A stretch of 64,000 nt of DNA, taken from an uncultured Ruminococcus sp. (GTDB taxonomy: Bacteria; Bacillota; Clostridia; Oscillospirales; Acutalibacteraceae). Positions 15,928-25,642 of this stretch are shown in pieces. The stretch covers positions 1 to 64,000 of the forward strand of contig CACZZB010000002.1 in the NCBI GenBank assembly GCA_902785555.1, read 5' to 3'. The position numbers and the translations under genes are program-made. Below the pieces are notes generated by a model that made no database searches, was not told the DNA's origin, and saw nothing but the letters and a program-made list of their open reading frames with translations. How positions within the stretch are numbered: position 1 is the first letter of the stretch; each line of letters opens with the position of its first letter.

Positions 15928-18900
15928 TCATTTAACAGTAATATAGAAAGTTTTAACAGCTGTTGAAGGTTTCATATCCTGAGCGATAACTCTTACTGTA
16001 TAAGTACCTTTTTCGCTGGGAGTAAACGAAACAGAAGTTGTTGAAGAATAGTTCTTTATAACAGTATAGTTTGTAGCCGATTCAGCTTTATAAGCATACT
16101 GATAAAGAACAGAATCAACTGCACCCGAAGCCGCACCCTTGACAGTTACTTTAGTACCTGCCGAAACAGAAGTTGCACTTACGGTTGAATTGTTTGTAAG
16201 GTTAGAGGAAGCTGCATTGATGGAAACCGAGAAATACTTTTTAGCAACAGTACCTTTAGAATCCTTAACTTTTACGCAAATGTCATAAACTTCAGCGGTA
16301 GGATAAGTCATGGAAACTTTTGTACTTGTACCGAAAGCCTGTTTTTCAGTCCAGGATGTAGCGGAAGCCTTCTTGTAGTATACAGCATACTGATAAGGAG
16401 CAGTACCGCCTGTTGCAGAGGCTGTTGCAACAATAGCCTTACCTTTTACAACGGAAGTTGCGGAAACAGTTGAAGTATTGGTAAGAACATTGGCATTTAC
16501 GGTTACATTAAAGTATTTCTTTTCGATAGTGCGGTTAGCATCCTTAACTTTTACACAAATATTCTTTGTACCTGTACCTGAGAACTTGATGGAAACAGAA
16601 GATGTTGCAGAGAAATCCTGTTTTGTAGTCCATGTTGAAGCGGAAGAAGCCTTGTAGAATACAGCATACTTATAAGAACCCGCACCGCCTGTTGCAGAAC
16701 ACTTTACAGTTACATTGTTGCCGAGAGTAACTGACGTTGGAGAAACAGTTGATGTATTTACAAGTTCAGCAGCCTTGACTGTAAGTGTAACATATTTCTT
16801 GGATTCTGTACCGTTTGTATCCTTTACTTTCAGGCATACATCATATGTCGTAGCCTTTGCAGGTTTAAATGTTATGGTGTCATTTGAACTGTAATTCTGA
16901 GCAGTTGCCCAACTTGTATCGGAAGTTTTCTTGTAGAATACAGCATAATTGTAGTATCCTGAACCGCCTGTTGCAGAGCAGGTAGCAGTAATTGTGTTGC
17001 CGAGTTGGATGGAAGTAGCGGAAAGTTTTGAAGTATTTGTAAGTCCCTTTACAACAGTTATGTCAAAATATTTCTTAACTACAGTGCCTGCACCGTCTTT
17101 AACTTTTATGCAGATATTCTTTGTACCTGTGCCTGTGAATTTGATTGAAACAGAAGAAGTTGAGGAGAAATCCTGCTTTGTAGTCCATGTTGAAGCGGAA
17201 GAAGCCTTGTAGAATACAGCGTACTTGTAAGAGCCTGTACCACCCGAAGCAGCACCCTTTATAGTCAGGGTATCGCCAAGATTTATCTTTGTAGCAGAAA
17301 CTGTTGAATTGTTTACAAGAGCACTTGCTTCTACTTTAAGAGTGAAGAATTTTTTAACTTCTGTGTTGTCAGCGTCTTTAACTTTTATGCAGACACTGTA
17401 AGTGCCGGCAGCAGTAGGTTTGAAAGTTGCGGAAGCCGTTGTATTGTAAGCCTTTGCGGTGGACCATGAAGAAGCGGTTGAGAGCTTGTAAACCACCTGA
17501 TACTGATAAGGCTTTGTACCTCCCGTTGCTTTGCCTGTTGCAGTAACAGAGCTGCCGAGTTTTATTGTAGTTGCGGAAAGAGTTGAGTTGTTAACGAGGT
17601 CGTCAACAGGTACAACATCGGGTTTATATGTGTAAGTTACGGTTATGGTAGAAGATGTGTATTTACCTGTTGCGTTTGAAGGAGTTGCCGAAAGAGTATA
17701 TCCGGAAAATTCTTTTGCAGAAGTAGTATAGCTTTCGCCTTCAAGACCTGTAAGAGTTGCCGTGCCGAGAGTTTTGCCGTCAGTACCTGTATATACAACT
17801 TTAACTTTGCCGGAAGTAGCAACCTTGCCGTCTTTTATCCATGCATCACCTGAAGCTGCATAACCGGTCTGCATATAACCGGGTTCCTGATTGTTGCCGT
17901 CATTGAAGATAACGAGAGCATCTTCAACGTCTTCAAAGTTGTATGACCACCAACCGTTACCGTCATTTGTCATAGCAGTTCCAGGCCATGCACCTGCATA
18001 CTGTTTGGTTTCGGACTTGTCATAAGCATAGATATTTACTTTGCTCCAGCTCGTGTTGTAGTAGTGTACCGTAAGACCTGTCGGCTCAACATAGTTGTAC
18101 TTGAATACAACTTTTATATCGGTACCGGATTTGAAAGTACCGCTTGTATTTGTGGAAGCAGAGAGGTCTACTTCATAGTTCTTGACATCAACGGGCTGAG
18201 CGGAATAGCTTTCGCCGACCTTGCCTGTGATGGTCTGGGAATCTGCGATAGAATCGCCTGTTGCAGCGTCTATATGTGTAATAGTTATAGTACCGAATTT
18301 TGAAGTATCAAGATGATAGTAGAATTTAACAGTAGCACCGTCAGCCGAGAATGTACCTGTTGTTTTGCCTTCTGTCTTAACGAGGTCATAAGTTTTGGTC
18401 AGTTCAGCATCAGCAGATACTGTATAGGATTCGCCTACAAGACCTGAAACCATGTCAGTCTTGATAACAGCACCTGTATCCTGATTGATGTGCTGAACAG
18501 TTACCATACCTCTTTCGCCATCAGGTTCCTGGATAAGGATAGTACCATGAGCACCTGCACTGAAGGTAACCTTGCCGCCTGTTACAACAGCAGTTGTACC
18601 GTCATAGGCATTTTCAAGAGTAGTTCCGTTGCTCCAGATAGCAGAAACGTCTATTGAAACGGAGCCGCTTGCATTGATAACGGCTGCGACTTTATCGGAA
18701 ATGCCGTTTTTGTCGAAGGTTCTTGCAAAAGCGATACCGGAAGAAGCTGTCAAGCCAATGTTGGCACCTGCACCGACAGCAACATGACTGTTACGGAAGC
18801 GTCCAACGATACCCCAGTGAGCAACGAGGTCCTGATTTTCGCCGAAGTTCATGTCGCTTCTGAGGGAGTGACCTGCACCGCCATTGCCGTCAAAAGGTAT

Positions 18901-20310
18901 GCCCGAAACGAGAGGACGAGCCGATTCATCACCGTAATAAATCTGAACGCCGCCCGGCATGAGAAGGAATGCAGAACCTATGTAATACATATCACTTGGT
19001 CTTGCAAGAGTGGAGTCGTGTGAAGAAATGTAGGAAAGAACATTGAAGCCCGGGTCAGAATTGATTTTGTCCGCATAACCCTGATATACATCGGCAATTT
19101 TGCCTGCTGCAAGCAAGCCTGCACCTGTTGTTTCAAAGTTAATCATGGAGTCAAAGCCGCCCTGTGTAAAGTAACCGTCTTTACCATAACCGATATTCCA
19201 GTCCCAGCATTCGCCGGTCATCCAGAAATCGAGGTCATCGAGTTTCTTTGTTGGGTTAGCCTGTTTCCACTCTTTGAGTGCTGCAACGCACTTATCCTTG
19301 AGCTGTTTCCATGAAGCCTTATCAACGTGTTTAGCGGTATCGCAGCGGAAACCGTCTATACCGTAGGTTCTTACCCAATCTGAAAGCCATGATGAAATAA
19401 AGCCTGTAACGGTGTTTGAAGTACCGTATTTTGATTGTTTTTCGGAGAGAGTACCCTCTTTTGTCCACTTAGTGATAAGGAACTGAGGTATGCCGACCTG
19501 TTTGGACGATTCTGTACGGAAGTCCGGAAGACCTGTCAGACACTGAACCATTTCGGAAGGACCTTCACCGCTTTCGTCATATCCGGGCAAGCCTGAACGT
19601 ACCCAGTCGGAACCCCACCAGCGGCCCCAGGCTGCTGCATCACTCTTGTAATCTATCTTATTGTGATATTCAGAAAGCTGACCTGAATCATATACAGATT
19701 TCCAGCCGTCAAGGAGAGTACCGTAATTGTATTCGTTCATGTCTATCATGTTGTTATATCCTGCATGGTTCATAACAATATCCATGATGATACGGATGCC
19801 TTTTGAGTGAGCAGTATCTACAAGAGTCTGAAATTCCTGTTTTGTACCGTAGTTGGCATCAGGCTCTGTATAGTCCGTCACATAGTAGCCGTGATAGGAA
19901 TAGTGAGCGAAGTTGTCACCGAGGATATAACCGTGGAGCTGTTCGTAGGGAGCGGTCAGCCAGATGGCATTGACACCAAGGTCGGTGAAATAGCCTTCAT
20001 TGATTTTCTCCGTGATACCTGCAAAATCACCGCCATGGAAAGTAGCTCTGCTGTCACCTGCAACAGTTTTCATACGACCGTATGAATTGTCGTTGGAAGT
20101 GTCACCGTTTTTGAAACGGTCAATAAGCAGGAAGTAAACAGTGGCATTGTCCCATGAGAAAGTTGAGGCATCGCCGCTTGACGGAGTAATAGCTGCGTTT
20201 GCTGTTGTCGAAGAGAGAGCAGTTCCGACAGCCGCCATTGAAAGCACGCTGGCAGCGGAAAGGAAAGAGCTTATGATCTTCTTGAACAGACCTTTTTGTT
20301 TTTTAGCCAA
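15928..20310 (-). CDS. secreted multimodular GH13 alpha-amylase with CBM26- and MucBP-like modules
   Basis: 1460 residues. Signal peptide (about 1-40, ending in ANA), then a GH13 catalytic domain to about residue 595 with all four conserved regions: DIVMNH (about 175), GFRCDTAKH (about 318), GECW (about 364) and SSHDS (about 428), so nucleophile Asp, acid/base Glu and transition-state Asp are present. Then two MucBP-like repeats (VTVQHINQDTG; ITITHIDAATG), a CBM26-like starch-binding domain (about 745-830, WPGTAM and VIFNDG), a third MucBP-like unit, and six about-90-residue Ig-like repeats each opening with L-[VT]-N-x-S. TTG start chosen for AAAGAGGG upstream. No dockerin or LPXTG anchor is visible. 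Confidence 0.92.
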   Translation of the reverse strand: MAKKQKGLFKKIISSFLSAASVLSMAAVGTALSSTTANAAITPSSGDASTFSWDNATVYFLLIDRFKNGDTSNDNSYGRMKTVAGDSRATFHGGDFAGITEKINEGYFTDLGVNAIWLTAPYEQLHGYILGDNFAHYSYHGYYVTDYTEPDANYGTKQEFQTLVDTAHSKGIRIIMDIVMNHAGYNNMIDMNEYNYGTLLDGWKSVYDSGQLSEYHNKIDYKSDAAAWGRWWGSDWVRSGLPGYDESGEGPSEMVQCLTGLPDFRTESSKQVGIPQFLITKWTKEGTLSEKQSKYGTSNTVTGFISSWLSDWVRTYGIDGFRCDTAKHVDKASWKQLKDKCVAALKEWKQANPTKKLDDLDFWMTGECWDWNIGYGKDGYFTQGGFDSMINFETTGAGLLAAGKIADVYQGYADKINSDPGFNVLSYISSHDSTLARPSDMYYIGSAFLLMPGGVQIYYGDESARPLVSGIPFDGNGGAGHSLRSDMNFGENQDLVAHWGIVGRFRNSHVAVGAGANIGLTASSGIAFARTFDKNGISDKVAAVINASGSVSIDVSAIWSNGTTLENAYDGTTAVVTGGKVTFSAGAHGTILIQEPDGERGMVTVQHINQDTGAVIKTDMVSGLVGESYTVSADAELTKTYDLVKTEGKTTGTFSADGATVKFYYHLDTSKFGTITITHIDAATGDSIADSQTITGKVGESYSAQPVDVKNYEVDLSASTNTSGTFKSGTDIKVVFKYNYVEPTGLTVHYYNTSWSKVNIYAYDKSETKQYAGAWPGTAMTNDGNGWWSYNFEDVEDALVIFNDGNNQEPGYMQTGYAASGDAWIKDGKVATSGKVKVVYTGTDGKTLGTATLTGLEGESYTTSAKEFSGYTLSATPSNATGKYTSSTITVTYTYKPDVVPVDDLVNNSTLSATTIKLGSSVTATGKATGGTKPYQYQVVYKLSTASSWSTAKAYNTTASATFKPTAAGTYSVCIKVKDADNTEVKKFFTLKVEASALVNNSTVSATKINLGDTLTIKGAASGGTGSYKYAVFYKASSASTWTTKQDFSSTSSVSIKFTGTGTKNICIKVKDGAGTVVKKYFDITVVKGLTNTSKLSATSIQLGNTITATCSATGGSGYYNYAVFYKKTSDTSWATAQNYSSNDTITFKPAKATTYDVCLKVKDTNGTESKKYVTLTVKAAELVNTSTVSPTSVTLGNNVTVKCSATGGAGSYKYAVFYKASSASTWTTKQDFSATSSVSIKFSGTGTKNICVKVKDANRTIEKKYFNVTVNANVLTNTSTVSATSVVKGKAIVATASATGGTAPYQYAVYYKKASATSWTEKQAFGTSTKVSMTYPTAEVYDICVKVKDSKGTVAKKYFSVSINAASSNLTNNSTVSATSVSAGTKVTVKGAASGAVDSVLYQYAYKAESATNYTVIKNYSSTTSVSFTPSEKGTYTVRVIAQDMKPSTAVKTFYITVK
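15931..17611 (-). repeat. six tandem coding repeats in the amylase gene
   Basis: The 3' 1.7 kb encodes six diverged copies of an about 93-residue unit starting [LV]xNxS[TK][VL]SxT and ending in a strand like KKYFxVTV. Nucleotide identity is high between units 2 and 4, for example around 16600-16680 and 17155-17235, consistent with internal duplication. Confidence 0.85.
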
Positions 20311-20385
20311 GATAATTCCCTCTTTCTGTAAAAAATTTTTTTGTACTATGCCCAAAATGACTGCAAGGCATAATAAGTTAAGATT

Positions 20386-20414
20386 ATATTACAATAAAAT
20401 TAACAATTTGTAAA
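20386..20414 (-). promoter_or_regulatory. candidate promoter of the amylase gene
   Basis: On the minus strand TTTACA (20409-20414), 17-bp spacer, TAATAT (20386-20391), about 76 bp before the TTG start. The surrounding 200 bp (20311-20502) are very AT rich and hold no gene. Confidence 0.5.
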
Positions 20415-20502
20415 TGGAAAAAATGAAAAATAAACATAAATAATATACTTAAAAATAAAAATTGTAGACATTGACAATATTTGATATATTTTTTTAGGCA
20501 TT

Positions 20503-20548
20503 ACAACAAAAAAAGAACCGGAAGTCTTAAAAAAACTTCCGGTTCTTT
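20503..20548 (-). terminator. terminator of the ribosomal protein supercluster
   Basis: Thirteen-bp perfect stem AAGAACCGGAAGT (20513-20525) with ACTTCCGGTTCTT (20535-20547), followed on the minus strand by a T run. It lies 28 bp beyond the rplQ stop. Confidence 0.9.
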
Positions 20549-20575
20549 GTATATAGAAAAAATCAAGTAACGAAA

Positions 20576-20917
20576 TCAGATAAGCTCAATAACAGCCATT
20601 TCAGCAGCGTCACCACGACGGGGACCGAGCTTGGTGATTCTTATATAGCCGCCGTTTTTATCGGCATATTTAGGTGCTATCTCCTTAAAGAGTTTGTTGA
20701 CAACATCTTCTTTAGTGATAAAAGCCAAAGCATAGCGTTTGTTCTGGAGATTTTCGACTTTAGCTCTTGTAATGCACTTTTCAGCCAATGCACTAACTTC
20801 TTTTGCACGGGTATAAGTAGTTTCGATTTTGCCGTTTTCGAGAAGGAAAGTTACAAGGCCTCTGAGCATAGCGGTTCTGTGAGCAGTTTCTCTGCCGAGT
20901 TTTCTTGTTCCTGGCAT
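20576..20917 (-). CDS. rplQ: 50S ribosomal protein L17
   Basis: 113 residues, standard short bacterial form. The opening [20 protein letters not shown] is diagnostic; L17 sits near the polypeptide exit tunnel of the large subunit. Last gene of the supercluster, 31 bp after rpoA and followed by a strong terminator. Confidence 0.97.
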   Translation of the reverse strand: MPGTRKLGRETAHRTAMLRGLVTFLLENGKIETTYTRAKEVSALAEKCITRAKVENLQNKRYALAFITKEDVVNKLFKEIAPKYADKNGGYIRITKLGPRRGDAAEMAVIELI

Positions 20918-20948
20918 TGATATTCACTCCTTTGCAAAAATATATATA

Positions 20949-21908
20949 TTATTCCTCGTCAGCATGGAGCTGGAAACCGAGAGAGTTGAGTTTTTCAACA
21001 ACTTCATCCAAAGATTTTCTTCCGAGGTTACGGACCTTCATCATATCTTCTTCGGATTTATTTATAAGATCTTCAACTGTATTGATGCCTGCACGTTTGA
21101 GACAGTTAAAGGAACGTACTGAGAGGTCAAGTTCCTCAATAGTCATTTCAAGTACTTTTTCCTTTCCCTGGTCGTTTTTCTCGATCATGATTTCGGTATT
21201 TGTACCCTTATCAGAGAGATTAACGAAAAGGTTAAGATGTTCGGTAAGAACCTTGGCTGCAAGAGAAACAGCCTCTCTGGCACTTATGACACCGTTAGTC
21301 CATACATCAAGAGTGAGTCTGTCATAGTCGGTAATCTGACCGACACGGGTATTGTCAACAGTATAGTTGACTTTGAGAACGGGAGTGTATATAGAGTCAA
21401 TAGGAAGGACACCTATTTTTGAACTGCCCGTCATTTCAGCCTTATTGCGTTCGGAGGAAACATATCCTCTGCCCTTATTAAGAGTAATCTCCATATAAAG
21501 TTTAGCACGTTCGCCAAGAGTGGCAATGTGCATATCGGGATTAAGAATCTCAACCTCAGCATCATTTTTTATCGACTCAGCCGTAACAACGCAAGGTCCT
21601 TCGGCATTGATCTCGACCGTTTTTGGACCGTTTGTATAGAGCTTTGCAACAAGTCCTTTCATATTAAGGACAATTGCAGTAACGTCTTCCTTAACACCGG
21701 GGATAGTCGAGAACTCATGAAGAACACCGTCAATTTTGATAGAAGTAACGGCGACACCTTCAAGGGACGAGAGCAAAACACGTCTGAGACTGTTTCCGAG
21801 AGTATTGCCGAAACCTCTTTCAAGCGGTTCAACAACAAATCTGCCGAATTTGCCGTCCTCTGACAATTCCGTTGTTTCAATTCCTGGCCTTTCAATTCCA
21901 ATCATCAC
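20949..21908 (-). CDS. rpoA: RNA polymerase subunit alpha
   Basis: 319 residues. N-terminal dimerisation domain (about 1-230: [20 protein letters not shown]) and C-terminal helix-hairpin-helix domain (about 245-319: [29 protein letters not shown]) that contacts UP elements and activators. The start is either GTG 21908 or ATG 21905; both follow AGGAGG. 68 bp separate it from rpsD. Confidence 0.97.
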   Translation of the reverse strand: MMIGIERPGIETTELSEDGKFGRFVVEPLERGFGNTLGNSLRRVLLSSLEGVAVTSIKIDGVLHEFSTIPGVKEDVTAIVLNMKGLVAKLYTNGPKTVEINAEGPCVVTAESIKNDAEVEILNPDMHIATLGERAKLYMEITLNKGRGYVSSERNKAEMTGSSKIGVLPIDSIYTPVLKVNYTVDNTRVGQITDYDRLTLDVWTNGVISAREAVSLAAKVLTEHLNLFVNLSDKGTNTEIMIEKNDQGKEKVLEMTIEELDLSVRSFNCLKRAGINTVEDLINKSEEDMMKVRNLGRKSLDEVVEKLNSLGFQLHADEE

Positions 21909-21976
21909 AGCTAAACCTCCTTGACATTAGGCGGGATACCGCCAAGATATTTGTGATCTGCACAAGAAAATGGGGA

Positions 21977-22573
21977 TTACTTAGAGTACAACTCAACAAT
22001 AAGGTGAGGTGCAACCTCATAATCAATATCTTCAATAGAAGGCATACGAACTACTTTAGCAGAGAACTGTTCTTTGTTGATATCAAGCCAAAGAGGAGTA
22101 TTTCTGCCGTTAGTCTGTTCAACGACATCCTTGAATTTAGTGCTACTCTTGCTCTTGTCACGCAGAGAAACGACATCGCCTGCCTTAACTCTGTAAGAGG
22201 GGATATCAACTTTCTTGCCGTTTACGAGGAAATGACCGTGAGTAACGAGCTGTCTTGCCTCACGTCTTGTAAGAGCAAGACCCATTCTGAAAGCGATGTT
22301 GTCAAGTCTTGATTCAAGAACAGTGATAAGGTTGTTACCGGCCTGACCTTCCATTTTTGAAGCAAGCTCAAAATAATGATGGAAAGGTTTTTCAAGAACG
22401 CCGTATATGAATTTGAGTTTCTGTTTTTCTTTAAGTTGCATACCGTACTCGGAAACTTTCTTTCTGGTATTAGCATTGAGATGTTTTTTAGAAGTTTTGT
22501 CGATACCTACAACAGTGGGGCTGATACCGAGGTATCTGCATCTTTTGAGGATCGGGTCTCTGTTTACTGCCAT
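21977..22573 (-). CDS. rpsD: 30S ribosomal protein S4
   Basis: 198 residues. Primary 16S rRNA-binding protein that nucleates small-subunit assembly. N-terminal domain lacks the zinc cysteines (RDPILKRCRYLGISP: C-minus form); the S4 RNA-binding domain is at about 88-150 (SRLDNIAFRMGLALTRREAR, VTHGHFLVNGKKV). Lies 24 bp after rpsK. Confidence 0.97.
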   Translation of the reverse strand: MAVNRDPILKRCRYLGISPTVVGIDKTSKKHLNANTRKKVSEYGMQLKEKQKLKFIYGVLEKPFHHYFELASKMEGQAGNNLITVLESRLDNIAFRMGLALTRREARQLVTHGHFLVNGKKVDIPSYRVKAGDVVSLRDKSKSSTKFKDVVEQTNGRNTPLWLDINKEQFSAKVVRMPSIEDIDYEVAPHLIVELYSK

Positions 22574-22597
22574 TTAAGTTTACCTCCCTGAAATCTT

Positions 22598-23002
22598 TTA
22601 TACACGTCTTCTTTTCGGAGGACGGCAACCGTTGTGCGGAATAGGTGTAACGTCTTTGATCATGCTTACTTCAAGACCGGCGGACTGCAAAGCACGGATA
22701 GCTGCCTCACGACCTGCACCGGGACCTTTGACATAAACTTCAACGCTTTTCATGCCATGCTCCATAGCAGCCTTGGCAGCTGTTTCTGCAGCAGACTGAG
22801 CAGCAAACGGAGTTGATTTTCTTGAACCTCTGAAACCGAGTTCACCGGCACTTGCCCAAGAAACGGCATTGCCCTGTACATCCGATATAGTAACAATGGT
22901 ATTGTTAAATGTTGACTGGATATGAGCAGCACCTTTTTCGATGTTTTTGCGTTCACGGCGTCTGCGGATAGTAGTCTTTTTAGCACTTTTCTGAACTGCC
23001 AT
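22598..23002 (-). CDS. rpsK: 30S ribosomal protein S11
   Basis: 134 residues. Forms the platform near the mRNA exit site. Typical [29 protein letters not shown], and C-terminal [18 protein letters not shown] segments. 19 bp after rpsM. Confidence 0.97.
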   Translation of the reverse strand: MAVQKSAKKTTIRRRRERKNIEKGAAHIQSTFNNTIVTISDVQGNAVSWASAGELGFRGSRKSTPFAAQSAAETAAKAAMEHGMKSVEVYVKGPGAGREAAIRALQSAGLEVSMIKDVTPIPHNGCRPPKRRRV

Positions 23003-23021
23003 CAGTTAATTCCCTCCTGAA

Positions 23022-23390
23022 TTATTTTTTCTTGTTAGCCATAGTTTTTCTTGGACCTTTTCTTGTACGAGCGTTGGTTTTTGAACGCTGACCTCTTACA
23101 GGAAGACCCTTTCTATGACGGACACCTCTGTAACAGCCAATTTCGATAAGTCTTTTGATATCGAAAGCGATGTCACGTTTAAGATCGCCTTCAACACGGC
23201 AGTTGTGGTCAATATAGTCTCTGAGTTTAGCTACATCATCTTCTGTAAGGTCTCTTACACGGGTATCGGGATTAACGCCTGTTGCAGCGAGAATGTCATT
23301 AGAAGTTTTACGGCCGATACCGAAGATATATGTCAAGCCGATCTCAATTCTTTTATCTCTGGGTAAATCTACACCTGAAATACGTGCCAT
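23022..23390 (-). CDS. rpsM: 30S ribosomal protein S13
   Basis: 122 residues. Head protein contacting the P-site tRNA and 5S/L5 bridge. [19 protein letters not shown], the [12 protein letters not shown] loop and a basic C-terminal tail ([18 protein letters not shown]) are diagnostic. 36 bp after rpmJ. Confidence 0.97.
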   Translation of the reverse strand: MARISGVDLPRDKRIEIGLTYIFGIGRKTSNDILAATGVNPDTRVRDLTEDDVAKLRDYIDHNCRVEGDLKRDIAFDIKRLIEIGCYRGVRHRKGLPVRGQRSKTNARTRKGPRKTMANKKK

Positions 23391-23426
23391 ACTTTTAGCA
23401 CACCTCCATTAATGATAATTGCGTCA

Positions 23427-23540
23427 TTAGCCCTGACGCTGTTTGTGCTTAGGGTTTTCACAGATAACCATGATTTTGCCCTTACGCTTGATAACTTTAC
23501 ATTTTTCGCAGATTTTCTTTACTGAAGGTCTGACTTTCAT
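23427..23540 (-). CDS. rpmJ: 50S ribosomal protein L36 (zinc form)
   Basis: 37-residue protein read directly from the minus strand, starting [19 protein letters not shown] and ending HKQRQG. The CxxC...C...H zinc site of the C-plus form is complete ([12 protein letters not shown]). ATG 23540 follows GAAAGGAATG. Position between infA and rpsM is the conserved one. Confidence 0.95.
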   Translation of the reverse strand: MKVRPSVKKICEKCKVIKRKGKIMVICENPKHKQRQG

Positions 23541-23581
23541 CGTGTTATCATTCCTTTCATTGCAAATAAAGGGATATATAA

Positions 23582-23800
23582 TTACTTACTACGCCACGTA
23601 ATACGACCTTTTGTAAGATCATAGGGTGACATTTCGACAGTCACTTTGTCGCCCGGAAGTATACGGATAAAATTCATTCTGAGTTTTCCCGAAATATGGG
23701 CAAGAATAATGTGACCGTTCTGAAGCTCTACTTTAAACTGAGCATTAGGGAGAGCCTCTTTAACTGTTCCTTCGACCTCAATTACATCTTGTTTTGACAA
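23582..23800 (-). CDS. infA: translation initiation factor IF-1
   Basis: 72 residues, single OB fold ([39 protein letters not shown]). Binds the 30S A site during initiation. First gene behind an internal promoter; GGGAGG precedes the start. 41 bp before rpmJ. Confidence 0.97.
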   Translation of the reverse strand: MSKQDVIEVEGTVKEALPNAQFKVELQNGHIILAHISGKLRMNFIRILPGDKVTVEMSPYDLTKGRITWRSK

Positions 23801-23861
23801 TAGAACAACCTCCCTGAAAATTCAATATAATCCTCGTTCAAAAAGGACACAGTACCTTATA

Positions 23862-23890
23862 TTTATAGCACTGATTGACGGATTTGTCAA
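23862..23890 (-). promoter_or_regulatory. internal promoter before infA
   Basis: Minus-strand TTGACA (23885-23890), 17-bp spacer, TATAAA (23862-23867), 61 bp before infA. It can drive infA to rplQ independently of the S10 promoter. Confidence 0.8.
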
Positions 23891-23894
23891 GAAA

Positions 23895-24143
23895 TTATAA
23901 AAGGCTTGCATAAAATTCGTCAAGTATCTCACAAATTTTTTGATTAGTGTATAAAGACTGTTCATTTAGAACAGTCGAGGTCGGTGCCAAATGAAGAGGA
24001 TTTTTCTTTTTTGGGTTAAGAGCGGTTTTATATTTTCCGTCAATAATATATATATAATTATTTTGGATATCAGATACGACAAAGAACTGACCTTTGTCGT
24101 GACCGGCTTTTGACCTTACGACCATACCTCTGACAAACTGCAT
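23895..24143 (-). CDS. KOW-domain RNA-binding protein (L14e/L6e/L27e-like)
   Basis: 82 residues with an N-terminal KOW-like motif (RGMVVRSKAGHDKGQFFVV) and YIYIIDGKYK. In Firmicutes a small KOW protein commonly lies between map and infA; it is thought to be ribosome associated, though the role is not settled. ATG 24143 is preferred to the TTG two codons earlier because GAGGTGA lies 7 nt upstream. 94 bp to infA contain a promoter. Confidence 0.85.
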   Translation of the reverse strand: MQFVRGMVVRSKAGHDKGQFFVVSDIQNNYIYIIDGKYKTALNPKKKNPLHLAPTSTVLNEQSLYTNQKICEILDEFYASLL

Positions 24144-24157
24144 AGACAATCACCTCA

Positions 24158-24910
24158 TCAATCTGCTGATGTAAGAATGACAGTACCGTCGGAAGTTATC
24201 GCAACGGTATGCTCAAAATGAGCAGCCAACATTCCGTCAGCGGTAACGGTAGTCCAGCCGTCATCAAGGACTTTGACTTTGTGAGTCCCCTGAGTGATCA
24301 TAGGTTCAATAGCTATTGTCATTCCCGGCAAAAGACGAACACCTCTGTGAGGTATTCCGTAATTTGGTACGCTCGGATCTTCATGCAGCTTCGCACCTAC
24401 TCCGTGGCCGACGAAATCTCTTACCACCGAGTAACTGCGTGCTTCGGCATACTGCTGAACTGCGTGACCGATATCGCCGATCCTTGCACCTGCGACAGCA
24501 TTTTTTATGCCCTCAAAGAGAGCCTCACGGGTCGCATCAAGGAGAGCCTGAGCATCTTTTGAGATATCACCGCACGGAAAGGTCCATGCATTGTCACCGT
24601 GATAGCCTTCAAACTTTGCTCCGACATCAATACTGACGATGTCACCGTTTTTAAGGATGTGATTCTTGCTTGGTATGCCATGGATGACTACATTGTTTAC
24701 AGAAATACAGGCACTTGCCGGAAATCCGCCGTAACCGAGAAAGGAAGGGGTTGCCCCCTGTTTCTCGATATAATCACGGACTATGCAGTCGATTTCATAA
24801 GTTGAAACACCGGGCTGGACTGCTCTGCCGGCTTCCTGTAAAGCTCGCTGTGAAATTCTGCCCGCATTACGCATCTTAGCGATTTCACGGGTAGTTTTGA
24901 GAATTACCAT
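24158..24910 (-). CDS. map: type I methionine aminopeptidase
   Basis: 250 residues. Removes the initiator methionine from nascent proteins. Metal ligands of the pita-bread fold are visible: VSIDVGAKFEGYHGD (two Asp), VGHGVGAKLHEDP (His) , IEPMI (Glu) and HFEHTVAI (Glu). 4 bp after adk. Confidence 0.96.
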   Translation of the reverse strand: MVILKTTREIAKMRNAGRISQRALQEAGRAVQPGVSTYEIDCIVRDYIEKQGATPSFLGYGGFPASACISVNNVVIHGIPSKNHILKNGDIVSIDVGAKFEGYHGDNAWTFPCGDISKDAQALLDATREALFEGIKNAVAGARIGDIGHAVQQYAEARSYSVVRDFVGHGVGAKLHEDPSVPNYGIPHRGVRLLPGMTIAIEPMITQGTHKVKVLDDGWTTVTADGMLAAHFEHTVAITSDGTVILTSAD

Positions 24911-24914
24911 TCAA

Positions 24915-25553
24915 TTACTCTCCGATAGCCTTGAGGATAAGAGCTGTTGTATCTTCGATAGTAGCCTGACCTTCGACTATTGAAAGTTTGCCCTGCTTCT
25001 CATAGTAATCCTTGAGAGGTTCGGTTTCCTTGTGGTAAACATCAAGACGAGCATTGACTGTATCGGGGTGGTCATCCTTACGCTGAACAAGGGCACCTGC
25101 ACATCTGTCGCAAACACCGTCAACAGCGGGCTTTTTGTGCTCGATGTGATAGCTTGCTCCACACTTTTCGCAGACACGGCGTCCGGACATTCTTCTTACG
25201 ATAGCTTCGTCTTTAACTTCGATGTCAATAACCTTGTCAATAACGATGCCCATTTTGTCCAGAGCCTCGGCCTGAGGGATAGTTCTGGGGAAACCGTCAA
25301 GGATAAAACCATTCTGACAGTCATCCTTGGCAAGTCTCTCTTTGATGATGCCGATAACGACTTCATCGGGAACGAGCTGACCTGCTTCCATGAAAGCTTT
25401 TGCTTTCAGACCCATCTCAGTACCGCTTTTCAACGCTTCACGGATAATATTTCCGGTTGAGATTGTAGGGATTTGCAAACGATCGCAAATAACCTCCGCC
25501 TGAGTGCCTTTGCCGGCACCGGGAGCTCCAAGTAATATGATATTCATACTCAT
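24915..25553 (-). CDS. adk: adenylate kinase (zinc-lid type)
   Basis: 212 residues. Interconverts AMP, ADP and ATP. P-loop GAPGAGKGT (about residue 10), DGFPRT, and a LID domain with CEKCGASYHIEHKKP and CDRC, the four-cysteine zinc site usual in Gram-positives. Two start ATGs (25553, 25547) share the same AAAGGAG site. 89 bp after secY. Confidence 0.96.
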   Translation of the reverse strand: MSMNIILLGAPGAGKGTQAEVICDRLQIPTISTGNIIREALKSGTEMGLKAKAFMEAGQLVPDEVVIGIIKERLAKDDCQNGFILDGFPRTIPQAEALDKMGIVIDKVIDIEVKDEAIVRRMSGRRVCEKCGASYHIEHKKPAVDGVCDRCAGALVQRKDDHPDTVNARLDVYHKETEPLKDYYEKQGKLSIVEGQATIEDTTALILKAIGE

Positions 25554-25642
25554 ATACTCCTTTCAATTATAAAAATCAATATATTTTTTCCTTTCCCATA
25601 AAGAGAAAGAATGATTCCAAAAATTGATTGCCGTGCAAATGA

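Noticed and set aside
15928..17611. Regular repeats that could look like a CRISPR array
   Set aside because: Units are about 280 bp, in frame and protein-coding; there are no short direct repeats with unique spacers and no cas genes.
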